Source of the DNA: Adineta vaga
Taxonomy: Eukaryota > Rotifera
NCBI GenBank assembly: GCA_021613535.1
Contig: CP075495.1
Coordinates: 372,001 to 436,000, forward strand
Length of the DNA stretch: 64,000 nucleotides
Reading direction: 5' to 3'
Made by a program: the position numbers and the translations under genes. The notes below the pieces were generated by a model. The model was not told the DNA's origin. It did not search any database and was given only the letters and a program-made list of their open reading frames with translations. This document shows positions 48,008 through 59,088 of the stretch, one piece after another; position 1 is the first letter of the stretch; the number at the start of each line of letters is the position of its first letter.

Positions 48008-49412
48008 ATGATGGAATCTTGTACAGCATTCAAATCAAATCCATGGAAACCAAATATTTGTCGTGATTGTAGAAAGAAAGAAGAAGATCATTTAACGATC
48101 GAAAATTCTTCTGAAATTCCAATAACAACAGCAATTGTTCTTCCAAAATGTAAATATGGACGTAATTGTTATCGACAAAATCCTGATCATTTACAATCAT
48201 ATTCTCATTTCGATGATTTTGAACAAAAATCAAAATCTAAACTTAAAAAACAAAAAGAAAAAGAACTTGAATTTATTCAACAAATGGAAATTCATGTAAA
48301 AGAATTAATAAAAACTAATCAACTTGAAAGAAATCAATATGAACAAAAATTCGAAGAAATTCTTGCTAAAACTCATGATGATGAAGAAAAACGTGAAATT
48401 GAACGTCAACGTACTTTATATATTTCCTTACAATCACCTTCCTATTGGGGTTCAAATGCTTTAAAAGAATTATATCGTGAAATTGATATATCAAATACAT
48501 CACCTGAATTTCATATTATCAATGAATTAATTAATTCAACAATAACAACACATGGAAATAAATATGGAACAATTTATGGACAAGATCCAACTGAATTTAT
48601 CATAACAAAAATTCAACGAATACAAAATACAACTTTATGGCATGAATATTGTTATAAAAAAGTAATCTTTTCTTTTAATTCAATATTTTCTTTTCTTTTT
48701 CTAAAAATATATTTTTATATAGCAAAGTATTATTGTTAAAAATCGTCAACGATTATCAGATTGTGAAAGTTCAAAATATTTGGAATTAAATCCAATTTTA
48801 ACACCTTTATTAGATAAACAATCAAATGAATATTGGCTTTTTCATGGTTGTAGTCATTATACAATAACTCAATTAGTATTAGCTGGTTATGATTCTCGTG
48901 TATCAAATTTAAAAGGAATGTTTGGTGGTGGATTTTATTTAGCTGAAAATTCATCAAAATCTAATCAATATATTCCTTGTCCTCGTTGTAATGAAAATGC
49001 AATTGGTACTCAAATTGGATGTACATGTAGTGGTCAAGAGACAATCAAATTTAAAATTATGCTTTATCGTGCAGTATTAGGTGATGTACATATAGCAAAA
49101 ATATATAATAGAGATAAATATTGTTATATTATTGATAATAAAAAGAGAAAAAATTATATACGTCGACCACCAATAAAAATAAATACTTTTGATGATTTAT
49201 ATGATTCTGTTATGGGTGAAAGTAAAACATATGGTGGTGATCAATTAGAATATAGAGAATTTATTTTATATGAAAATGGACAAGCATATCCTGAATATGT
49301 TATTGAATTTCAACGATCTATACAAAATATGCGACCACAAACAGATATTAAACGTGTTCAAGAGAAATGTCGACAATTTTTACTCAATACATTTCGAATT
49401 GTTCCTGAATAA
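48008..49412 (+). CDS. PARP with N-terminal zinc-binding motifs
   Basis: Two exons, 48008-48661 and 48723-49412, join in phase (1,344 nt, 447 aa). The first ~25 residues carry CTAF-NPW-ICRDC-KK-H, a small Cys/His site. Residues ~57-77 are a PBZ-type finger (CKYGRNCYRQNPDHLQSYSH), which binds poly(ADP-ribose). A charged coiled coil follows (residues ~80-140). The catalytic domain has all three H-Y-E positions: LFHGCS (H), GGGFYLAENSSKSNQY (Y), and REFILYENGQAYPEY, where the Glu of REF corresponds to the PARP1 catalytic Glu. It should therefore be able to use NAD, and the tankyrase-like end QAYPEYVI supports polymer formation. The catalytic domain also has an inserted Cys cluster (CPRCNENAIGTQIGCTC), a likely zinc site like that of tankyrases. 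A DNA-damage role is plausible, given the PBZ. Confidence 0.87.
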
Positions 49413-49586
49413 ACAATGTACTTTTATATTCTATTTTCTGTAGAATGTACCTCTTTCTCATGATGAGATTCTGTTCTTGTTTACTTTTATAAATAAACAC
49501 GATCATTTTCATACTGAGATTTATTCGAATTCTATTACCCTTTTTATATTCCTCATAACGAGAAGTTCACATATGAAATAAGTTTT

Positions 49587-50715
49587 TCAAATCAAAGCAG
49601 TACTATTTGTTAGAGGATGTTGAGCAATCCATTGATGTGTTGGTCGTCGATGAGGTTTCTTTTGTAAACAAGTTTGAAGAATATTTTGAACAAGTGAAGA
49701 ACGAGTTGGTGGAAGTGAAATTGGAGGTTGAGGTGAATTATAAATTGGTGCATTTCCATAAGTTAAAAAATAAAGAATTGCACCAAGTGACCAAATATCA
49801 GCTTTAGATGTAACAGGATATTGTCCTGTTAAACATTCAGGTCCACTATAATGAGGTGTACCACCACCACCTGGTCTTTGTTGATCACCCCATCTATATA
49901 TAATATAAAAATTTCTTTGAAAATATTATTAAAAATTGAATCTACCTTGACATTTCTTTTTGCGCAATACCTAAATCAATAACTTTTAATGTTGGTCCAA
50001 AAAATACGAAATTTGCTGGTTTTAAATCTCGATGAACCTAAGAAAAAAAAAACAGATTAAAAAAGAATAAAAATGAAATATTTTTTTTATACAATATTAA
50101 GTTGATGAAGAACAAGAAGAATATTAACTAATTGAATCCAAAATTGTTTTCGATCTCTTGCAGAAATAAATTCATCACCAATCATTGCTGATTTTAGATT
50201 TGTAAAATGAAGATTTATTGCACGATCTTGTAATGATTCACTACCTAATTCCATAGCTAATAATGCAACACGTCGATTTGAATCAAAATCAAAACCATAA
50301 ACACTAACAACATATTGTCGTGCACTACGCATTCGATAAATCATTTCAACTTCATCTTGAAATGATTGAACTATTCGCATTATATTCATTCCTGGTCGTA
50401 AACGATTTAAATCAAATACTTTAACAGCTGCACGTTGACCTAAAGAAAGAAATTTCATTTAAAAATAAATTAGTTTTTATTCAAATTTAACCTTGTGGTG
50501 TTGATGATGCCCAAACTGATCCAAATGATCCACCACCTCGTCGATCAATTAAAGTATAAACTTGACTATGAATACGAAATGTTTGATTTTGTAACCAGAC
50601 ATCTTCAGGAGGAATTGGTTTCGATCCAGATGAATCTAATTTAAATTAAATCAATCAATAAACAACAAAGAATGAGAGTCTTACTTGATGAACGACTACC
50701 AAATACGTTTCCCAT
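49587..50715 (-). CDS. Protein kinase, TTK/MPS1-like, with DLG motif and N-myristoylation site
   Basis: Five exons, 50685-50715, 50492-50635, 50093-50439, 49946-50037 and 49587-49893, give 921 nt and 306 aa with all junctions in phase. The start MGNVFGS fits an N-myristoylation signal (Gly2, Ser7), so it is probably membrane-tethered. The kinase core shows the Gly loop RRGGGSFGSVW, the Lys in AAVKVF, the Glu in DEVEMI, HRDLKPANF, and DLG (VIDLGIAQ) in place of DFG, then GTPHYSGPE and DIWSLGAILY, with the final Arg in RRPTHQW. The ordering and the short N-terminus look like a trimmed TTK/MPS1-type kinase. The first exon is only 31 nt. Convergent with the PARP gene (174 nt apart). Confidence 0.85.
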
Positions 50716-51498
50716 ATTGTGTATGTCTATGATTTATTTAATATTCATTACTAATATATTCGATAAGGTGAAAAAGGAAGTAATGTCATCGATTAATGAT
50801 AAACAAAAAAACATCAAATGTAGAAATAGAGTCATGAATAAAATGAATTAGTCAATATAACCATTGGTTTTTACCCGTCAATAATGAAAACTTAATATTT
50901 CATACGATATCAATCTTTTTTCTTTTCTGTACATTAAAAAAAAGAAAACATGTGTGTCAAATCACACCATACACCTTCAGATAACCATGATCGATAAGAA
51001 TATCAATTCGACAACATATATTTACAGTAAACAGAGTTATATTATTAACAAATACAATTTATTCTGACCTTTCTTAAGACAATCCTTCTTTTTTTTTTAT
51101 TTGTTAATGATATCGATCATTGTAAAACGATAAGATTTTGTTTATTTAAATGAAAATTTATTTCGAATTAAATCAGAGTCAAAAACAAAAAACAAAACTA
51201 ATTGTGATCTGATCGATTATCAGAAAGAAGAAGCGTTAATGAAAACCGAAAACATATGATATGATTTTTCGTTAGTTTTTGAATACCATAACACTTCACT
51301 TATTATTCATTAAGAAATAAAATCAAAAAGAAATTTTTACTTTTTTTTTTTTTGTTACATCGGAGAATATTATTCTATTCAGAATGATATAAGTGTATTT
51401 ACATAAGAGATATTTAAAGAGAAAGATAATGTTGATATAATAAACATTTCGTTTGTTTTTGTTTTTTTTTCATTGACGAAATAAATTTCATTTATATA
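50716..51498. promoter_or_regulatory. Divergent upstream region, kinase and F-box genes
   Basis: AT-rich DNA with long T-runs (near 51090 and 51345). No gene. Confidence 0.4.
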
Positions 51499-52597
51499 AT
51501 GGAGAAGATTTTCATATCGAATCAATTTCAATTAGAAGAATTTCCTGATGAATTATTTCTTGAAATATTCCAATATATGAATTCTATTACATTACGTAGT
51601 TTCAAAGGACTTAATCAACGTATTAATTTTATATTAAATTCTATTCAAATAAGTTTTGTTATTCAATATGATGATGAATTCGAATATTTCTCTTTTTTTA
51701 ATCCAATACAAATTATTCGTTTGGAAATTTGTAAACATTGGTTAACATTCAATTTCATGACATTAACTAAACTTTCTTCATTAACACTTGATTGTTTATA
51801 TTTAACAACAAATCAATTAAATCAAGTAAATTTTTATTCGAAATAAATTTTAAAAAAACATTTAAATTAATTTATAGTTAGTCAAAGTTCATTTACCTTA
51901 TCTTCAACGATTTTCAATGAGAAATATTCCATTTTATTTTCAAGATATATTTTTTCATAAAATTATTCATGGTAAACATTTTCCATTATTAAAAGTTTGT
52001 CAAATAAAATGGACAAATATTAATGAAATAAAATTTAATTTTAATGAATTTTTATCAAATAATATTATTTATTCATTAATTATTAATCAATGGAAAACAA
52101 GAGAATTTAATTTTCTACTTGATCAATTTCCTTATTTACGTCAATTGAAATTGAATATGATTAGATCTAATGATTTATTAAATATTCCTATTCAATCTCA
52201 TTTATTATTGAAGGATTTAGAAATTAAATTTGATAATTGTTATATTATCGAGAAAATCTTACAATCAACACCGAATCTTCGTCATTTACGTATTTGTGGA
52301 AATCTTGGAAAAAATATTGCTTTAGTTTATTTTATAACAATGTCAAAATATCTTCGAAAATTTGTTCCTTTTCTGGAACATTTCAATTGTGAAATTTATT
52401 GTTATTCTTATGAAACAGAAAAATCGGAAGAAATTATACGAAAATATCATCCACTTTTCTTCAAAATCAAGTATCTCTGTGGACGATATGAAAATCGTTG
52501 TTATTCAACTGATTTGCAAATTTATCCAGATGGAAATAAATATCAAAGTAAAGATTCTTCACAAGACAACATTTTCTATATTTTATTTCTCATTTAG
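51499..52597 (+). CDS. F-box protein with degenerate LRRs, copy 1
   Basis: Two exons, 51499-51825 and 51878-52597, join in phase (1,047 nt, 348 aa). The N-terminus is an F-box (EEFPDELFLEIFQYMNSITLRSFKGLNQR). The rest has irregular leucine-rich units (LRQLKLNMIRSN, LKDLEIKFDN, TPNLRHLRICGNL). The C-terminal motif EHFNCEIYCYSYE followed by NRCYSTDLQIYPDGNKY is shared with copy 2. A role as substrate adaptor of an SCF ubiquitin ligase is the family expectation; the target is unknown. This family is very large in bdelloids. Confidence 0.85.
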
Positions 52598-53135
52598 TTA
52601 TTCCAAAAGTCTTCTCTTATAAATCATATCGTAATAACAGACGTCAATACAATTATTAAGTTGATTCATATGATACAAACGATATTGTAATCATTTCTTT
52701 ATATAATAATTAAAGATATGCAGTTGCAATGCACATTTTCATCCGCGATGATCATCTCTGTTTTTATTATCCATTGTTTTTGTATGAAGTTTAAATATGT
52801 AGATAATAATAATAATAATAGAAAAGAAAGTCAAATTATTTTAAATATTTTATTCTTGTATAGAAACTTTAATAACATCGTTTAAATTAGAAAAGATTAT
52901 TTTATACTCATATCGATCATTTATGAATCATTATCAAAGAGAAACAACGCTCGGTTATCTGATGTTTTTCTTCCCTGATAGAATGTATACAAAGGTTACG
53001 TTGATGTTTTATCAGCAGAAAGAAAAGAAAAAAAACGAATTTTATTACGTAGGCAATAGGTTTTTTCCTACTTGTAAAATAGTATATAAATCATCGCACA
53101 ATCCATCAATTCTTATTTGAATTAATGATAATATC
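52598..53135. other. Spacer between the F-box paralogues
   Basis: 538 nt with an ATA/ATAAT microsatellite at about 52803-52820. An open frame at 52923-53120 is not supported. Confidence 0.4.
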
Positions 53136-54202
53136 ATGAATGAAATAGTATCATCTCGATTGGAAATCTTTCCCAATGAACTTTTTATTGAAATATTTCA
53201 ATATATTCAACCAATTAATCTTCGATGTTTCAAAGGTCTTAATAAACGTCTTGATTCAATAATTCAAATTTTAAAAGTTAATTTTGTAATTCAATATCAA
53301 GATGATGATGAAATTAATTTTCTTGAAACATTTTCTTTCGAACAAATTTTTTCTTTAAAAATACAAGATTGTTGGTCATCAATGAATTTAATTCAATTAT
53401 GTGAACTTCGTTCACTTTCAATTAACTGTACTTATTTAACAAAACAACAATTAGATCAAGTAAATTTTACCATAAATCAATCTTAAAAAACAAAAGATTC
53501 TTTATTTAGATCCTGGAAATCCATTTACTTTATCTTGAACGATTGACAATTGAAAATATCGCCTATGATTTTCGAGAATTATTGATTTATAAAATTTTTC
53601 ATGGAAAACATTTTCCATCTTTGAATATATGTCAACTTAAATTAGGATATGGTTACAATTTAGAATTCGATGATAAAGAATCAATTCCAAATAATATTAT
53701 TCGTTCTTTTTCTATTGACAAATGGGAATGGTCAGAACTTGGTTTCTTGTTACATCAATTAACACATTTAAATCGATTAGAAATCAATTTCGAAGAATCA
53801 TTAACTACAATAATTGATCCTATTCAACCAAATTTCAATCTAAAATATTTACGAATTACACTCGATGATCCGATAAATAATTTAGAAAAAATACTCAAAT
53901 GGACGCCGAATCTTATTCGATTATATATTTGTGGAAATCTTATAAATGATGATATTAATGTTGAGTTCGAGAAAATGGCTAAATATCTTTCAATTCTCAC
54001 GCCTCATCTTCAACAATTCAATTGTGAACTTTATTTTCATACATCTGATCATAATGAAAATGAATTTATTATACAAAAACTTCATCGACTTTTCAAACAA
54101 ATTCGAGATCTTGATGGAGGAAATGGAAATCGATGTTTTGCAACAGATTTCAGCATCTATCCACATGACAACAAATATGAAAGTAAATATTACGATAAAT
54201 AA
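53136..54202 (+). CDS. F-box protein with degenerate LRRs, copy 2
   Basis: Two exons, 53136-53459 and 53510-54202, join in phase (1,017 nt, 338 aa). The same plan as copy 1: F-box (LEIFPNELFIEIFQYIQPINLRCFKGLNKR), intron at the identical position (after LxQ, phase 0), then KIFHGKHFP, WTPNLIRLYICGNL and QQFNCELYFHTSD, ending NRCFATDFSIYPHDNKYES. The two copies are a tandem duplication in the same direction, strongly diverged, with conserved F-box and C-terminal motifs and poorly conserved middle, consistent with diversifying target recognition. Confidence 0.85.
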
Positions 54203-54393
54203 ACATTCTCAGTTTCTTTAAGATAAGTAATGCGTGGTACAAGTACACTTTAATGATACCTTCACGTCGATTTTGTGTGCGATATGTTAATCGAATGTGA
54301 TGGTGTCGTCAAAGTGCAGTTGAACCGTTATACCTTTAGGGACCCATTTATTGCTTGATTTTATAATGCTGAAATCTATGTTTAGTTGAAAGA

Positions 54394-54645
54394 TTGACCA
54401 ATCAGACGAATTTCCGTGTTCGCCCAACTCATTCTTATAGGATTAAGAATAAATTATATATTTATTTAGTTTTTCCACAACCAATTGCTCGCACAATCTC
54501 GTACAAGAGATACTCTGACCATGAATTTCATTGTGGTTATCGACGCTACTACGGTTATAATGACTTTGATTATGGTCTTGATGATTATTGTGGAGATTGC
54601 GAAGGAAATTGTGGATGTTCATCATGGTGTAGAACTTATTATTAA
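54394..54645 (+). CDS. Possible Tyr/Cys/Gly-rich small protein (partial)
   Basis: An open frame that has no ATG of its own. From about 54480 it encodes an unusual composition: HCGYRRYYGYNDFDYGLDDY followed by CGDCEGNCGCSSWC. Such Cys/Gly/Tyr clustering is unlikely in random AT-rich DNA. A 5' exon with the start would be needed; none could be identified. It could be a secreted or metal-binding peptide, or a terminal exon remnant. Confidence 0.35.
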   Translation: MTNQTNFRVRPTHSYRIKNKLYIYLVFPQPIARTISYKRYSDHEFHCGYRRYYGYNDFDYGLDDYCGDCEGNCGCSSWCRTYY

Positions 54646-54871
54646 GAATTTTTGATAAAGACAAAAGAACATAGATTTATATCGTAAAGAACTCATCTAA
54701 TAATTTAAAATAACAGTAAATAAATACAACATTGAATCGTTTTTATCATCATATTTCGTCATTTTCGATCATGCCCAAGACGAAAAAGAAAAATTGCTGA
54801 ATAATCCATCAAATCAAGTATTGAAAAGAAAATTTGTTCTTCGTTTCAGTACTACCATGAAATATCAGAGT

Positions 54872-55158
54872 AACATAAAATAATAATTAAAAATTTTCAA
54901 TCAATTAATGAACATGATTTTAGTTATTATGAAAAATATAATAGAAATGGAATCATTCAGATTTCTTGTATAAATGGTATTGCTTTTGGAATGGTTAAAT
55001 TAATTCGAAGAGTTATACCAAGAGATCTTCTAGGAGATAATGGAAAAAAATTACAAAATATCGATACAATTGTTCATATTTTTTATGAAATAGACGGTGT
55101 TAGTGAAAGATTTGCTACTGGTTTACGTTTAAAAAATAATTATTCATTTATTAAATAA
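54872..55158 (+). pseudogene. Orphan coding fragment
   Basis: A frame with protein-like composition: NEHDFSYYEKYNRNGIIQIS, GIAFGMVKLIRRVIPRDLLG and IVHIFYEIDGVSERFATGLR, ending at 55158. There is no start and no acceptor that I can join. Family unknown. It is either a last exon with missing upstream exons or a relic. Confidence 0.4.
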
Positions 55159-55439
55159 ATTCCTCATGAAAATAATCAAAATACTGATGATGATCAATCA
55201 AATAAAATTGTTTATTTTTAATGTAAAATCCCTTCCTCAATAGAAGACGCGAGTCAGTTTTTCTCACTGGGTATTTTTCCAATGAAATCAAAATACAATA
55301 TGACTCATACGTATGCGAATCGGGAATAAATTCTTTTTCTCTTTCTATACTAATGATGACGACGTCAGTGGGCTTTTTAACCTTATATATATATTTATTG
55401 AACGGAACTTTTATGCCATTATACTTTTCTATAGAAATT

Positions 55440-56192
55440 ATGATGGAAGAAGAAATTATGAAAATTAATCGGAATTTGACAAAAATGATTAACAAATCAG
55501 AAATCAATGAATCTTCTGTTCAAACATCACTTGTTCGTCTTCAAAAATTCGACATTACATTAATGATCTTACAAAGAACAGGTATTGGAAAAACTTTAAA
55601 TGAATTACGACGACTTAATATCAATGCAAATCTATTAACAATGGCGAAAAATCTTTTGAAGAAATGGAAAAACCTTCTATCAAATTCTTCAGACAAAGAA
55701 ATGGATACAATTCGACTGAAATCACGTGAATTATTGTCAAAAGCATTATCAATCGCCGAAATTCCTGAAGGGTCACGTATTCCAGAAGAATTATCTATTC
55801 ATATTGAAGAAGCAATTTTTAAACAAATCAAAAATACAAATGTTAAATATGGACGTCGTATTCGTAGTCGATTATTTAATTTAAAAGATTTAAAAAATCC
55901 AGATCTTCGTTCAAAAGTTCTTCTTGGTATTATAACACCGGAACAATTCGCTATAATGACTCCAGAAGAAATGACCAGTGATAATCTGAAGAAAGAAAAC
56001 GAAAAACTTAGAGAAATTACTTGTCGTGAAAGTTTTTTACCAATCGATGAAGGTTCTGGATGTGATCTAATTAAATGTGAACGATGTAAAACAAATAATT
56101 GTTCATATTCAGAACTACAAACACTTAGTGGAGATGAACCAATGACTCTATTCGTTTATTGTAGAAATTGTGGTCATCGATGGAGAGGATGA
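55440..56192 (+). CDS. TCEA: Transcription elongation factor TFIIS
   Basis: Single exon, 250 residues, from the ATG at 55440. Residues ~30-100 are the TFIIS N-terminal (LW) helical domain (FDITLMILQRTGIGKTLNEL, then RRLNINANLLTMAKNLLKKW). Residues ~105-205 are the central polymerase-binding domain (YGRRIRSRLFNLKDLKNPDL, LGIITPEQFAIMTPEEM). The C-terminal zinc ribbon has four Cys (CERCKTNNC... CRNCGHRWRG) and the acidic hairpin GDEPMT that reaches the RNA polymerase II active site to stimulate transcript cleavage. It is ~50 residues shorter than animal TFIIS because the linker after the LW domain is short. The ribbon's usual DE pair is present, so it should be functional. Confidence 0.9.
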   Translation: MMEEEIMKINRNLTKMINKSEINESSVQTSLVRLQKFDITLMILQRTGIGKTLNELRRLNINANLLTMAKNLLKKWKNLLSNSSDKEMDTIRLKSRELLSKALSIAEIPEGSRIPEELSIHIEEAIFKQIKNTNVKYGRRIRSRLFNLKDLKNPDLRSKVLLGIITPEQFAIMTPEEMTSDNLKKENEKLREITCRESFLPIDEGSGCDLIKCERCKTNNCSYSELQTLSGDEPMTLFVYCRNCGHRWRG

Positions 56193-57162
56193 TTCAACAA
56201 AATTCATTCATTTTCTTAATTCTTCTCAATTCTGTAAAGATGAATTGAGAATACGGAAGTTTGTGAGTGTGAAAGTCGTATTTTTAAAAGGGCTTGAAAC
56301 AGATTTTAAATGTTCATATGGATGTAAACAATATGAAGATAAACGTTGTTCTCCGCAAATACGATGTCTTTTATCAAATATTTTAATTTGTTGTCAAAGT
56401 TTTCCTTTTGCGGTTGTGATATTATCAAATCTTATGATAAATTAGAAAAACATCAATATCCATCTATCGTGGTGAAACGTGATAGAGTTCTTCTAATAAA
56501 ACTGTATTATACAGAAATCTCAGGCTTAAGTCGAATAGTTATTAGCATATTTTTTATGTTTTTCAACATTTATACTTAAAATCAAATATCAAAATCAAGA
56601 CGAAAAAATATATAGCTGCTATCTAACTGATACACCGATATATCAATTTTAACACGTAAAATTTAAATGGGGAAAGCTCAAAATGTAATGGGCAATTGTC
56701 CATTTGCCTCCCTATGGTTGCGCCACTGTTTCTGATAACCAGATATTGATTTATAACATGGAAGACGATCAGAGATGCGCAAATACAAATACAATAAGAA
56801 GTCCTGATTCAATTTGAATAATAAATTTGTCTGTAGGATGAAAATATGCTCTACAAAATGGCTTTTGATTGACCTCGCTATTTCATATCGTAAGAAAGTT
56901 ACAAGCTTCGAAATATGCTTAACAAAAAATAAAAACTAACTATCAATTTTTTCGAGTATTTCATAATCAATTTAATATTATTATTAAATAATTCATTTTA
57001 GGTGTATATGATAAGCTTTACTTTCAGTTAGATCATACAATGTTATTGTATTTGTTATCTCTCGAAGTATTCGATATATATCTTTCATTCTGTATGCATC
57101 CACTCTATATATTATGGATCTCTGTGTGTTTTATACCATAGGCACTTCATAAACGCGAAAAA
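56193..57162. other. Intergenic, no gene seen
   Basis: Open frames at 56170-56579 are not supported. A short block at 56690-56730 (GGGCAATTGTCCATTTGCC with flanking) looks like the end of a dispersed element, since it is GC-richer and palindromic, but no partner is present in the window. Confidence 0.35.
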
Positions 57163-57222
57163 AAGAGGGTGTGGGTAGGTGATGGAAGAGAAGACATCCA
57201 CACTCACACTGGCACGGTTCTC
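57163..57222. repeat. Short inverted-repeat element with TGTGGG-like arms (copy f)
   Basis: AGAGGGTGTGGGTAGGTG faces CATCCACACTCACACTGG across a ~15-nt spacer. Confidence 0.55.
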
Positions 57223-57267
57223 ACAACCTCTACATCATTTTCGACCTATTTCATATCAACTCTACTC

Positions 57268-57405
57268 AATTCTTTGCCAATTCCATGCCAATCTGAACTA
57301 ATTCCATACCAGTTCTGTATCAATTCCGGACAATACTAGTCTATCTCGTCCAATACCAACCAATTCCAATTCCAAGAATTGGAACTGCAAGAATTGGGAT
57401 TGGTG
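57268..57405. repeat. Degenerate CCAATTCC repeat patch
   Basis: Repeated CAATTCCATGCC, AATTCCATACC, AATTCCGGAC and CCAATTCCAATTCCAAG, followed by the reverse form AGAATTGGAACTGCAAGAATTGG. It looks like a diverged relative of the CCGGAATT element at 59.1-60.0 kb. Confidence 0.5.
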
Positions 57406-59088
57406 CATCCCTATTTTTTCTCAAATTTTCCACATTAGTCAACAAATTCTTCTGAATAAAAATATATTTGTTAAAAGTGTTTGATTAGGAACATCTAAGA
57501 AAGAAAGCGTCTTGTCCAATTTACCAATGAGCTTTATTCAAAGAGAGATCGAAATAAAAGAATTCACCAGTGATAATGTCAAACATTTTACAAGAAAAAG
57601 TCTGATGTGTTGAATATATTTATCTCTTCAAAAAAAAAGTCTTATAACTGAATGAAAACTATTTTTCTTCTAAAATGCTCATTATAGAAAATGATATGTT
57701 CTGATTCTTCAGTTTCATTTTTCTCTGCATATGGAATTATTATTTTTTTCTCGTCTATCTTTCTCTTCATTTTTGATAGAATTATCTTTGTACTTTATTA
57801 TAATCGTATGAACAGAGACAAACAAAGATTGTAATGAAAGGAAACAGTTACTTATGTTTACTGCACGTTCAAACGATCTGTTAATTAATAAAGGATTTTA
57901 TTTTGTTCAGAGCTCGGCCATGCCATCTGCCCATCGATTTTAGCTTCAGTGCAACAAACGCGTTAACAGTAAAAGAGAGAGAGAAAAGTAGATATCCGAT
58001 CTCCTTATATTCTGTTCCATTTCTCTGAATCTCATTGATTATTTCAATGAACATTGTTTATCATTCGTACTACACTATCACAAATCATTACTAGAATTTT
58101 CCATCTCGATATTTTCGTCTCGATGCTTTCAGTAAGTAGTGATTTGTTGTGTTTGAACATTTCTAGAAATTTAATCTAAAACTTGTAGAATCAATTTAAA
58201 TGGCAAAGAAAACAAAGTAATTTAAGAGATATTGTTTTACTATTACAAAGAATGTCTCTCACAGTTAGATAGATGAGTCCATATTTATAGGAATTCTTTT
58301 TTCTATTTTATATTGTACTCAGGATCGAATATCGGATATCAAATCAAATAAGAGCTAATAAAATTTTATGCAGAGAAAAGTCTTCGTCAGACACGATCAT
58401 CATATATTAATCGAAATCACAATGTTTATTGAACTCTTATAGAAATTCAGGCGAAAACCACTCAGAGATCATAACTCAGAATTTGTTCAGATATAATTAA
58501 CACATTCGATACGATGAGTCCTACCACGGTGATGGACCATATTTGAACAAGAAACTGAATAGAATACATTTTGACGGTACGGGTGCCGTAAATCACATAC
58601 CTATTCGATGTCTGCGTTTAATATATATTGGTTCCCAGGAAACTCATTTGGTACCAGGAAATATCTTTTATGTCCATTATGCCTACTCTAGGATCCTAGC
58701 CTATAGATGTGCTGAAAAATGAATTTCCCTGAAATCGCTATAACACATCGAATCATAGAACAACCCTTTCTTTTTCTTTTTTTCTCAGACAAAAGGTTAC
58801 ACATTTAGTGTGGGATCTGCTATCTGCCTCAGTAGTTTTTGAATTATGTATTGTATAGCATAATGCTTTTCGTTGAAACAATCAAGACAAAGATCACAAT
58901 ATGAACAGAAGGTTTTTATTTTCTTTGCTGTTGCATGAATTGCTTCTCTTGATTTTTGTCGTCTGATTTTGTCGTAGCAATCAGAACTGCATCTTCAAAC
59001 ATCGTGGTCATCAGCGAGTTTTTGCTTCGTTTGATTTTTTAATTGTTGTCTCATACCAGATGTTAGCTTTCGAAATGAGCAGTCATCG
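57406..59088. other. Intergenic, no gene seen
   Basis: About 1.7 kb of AT-rich DNA with no supported frame. Confidence 0.4.
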
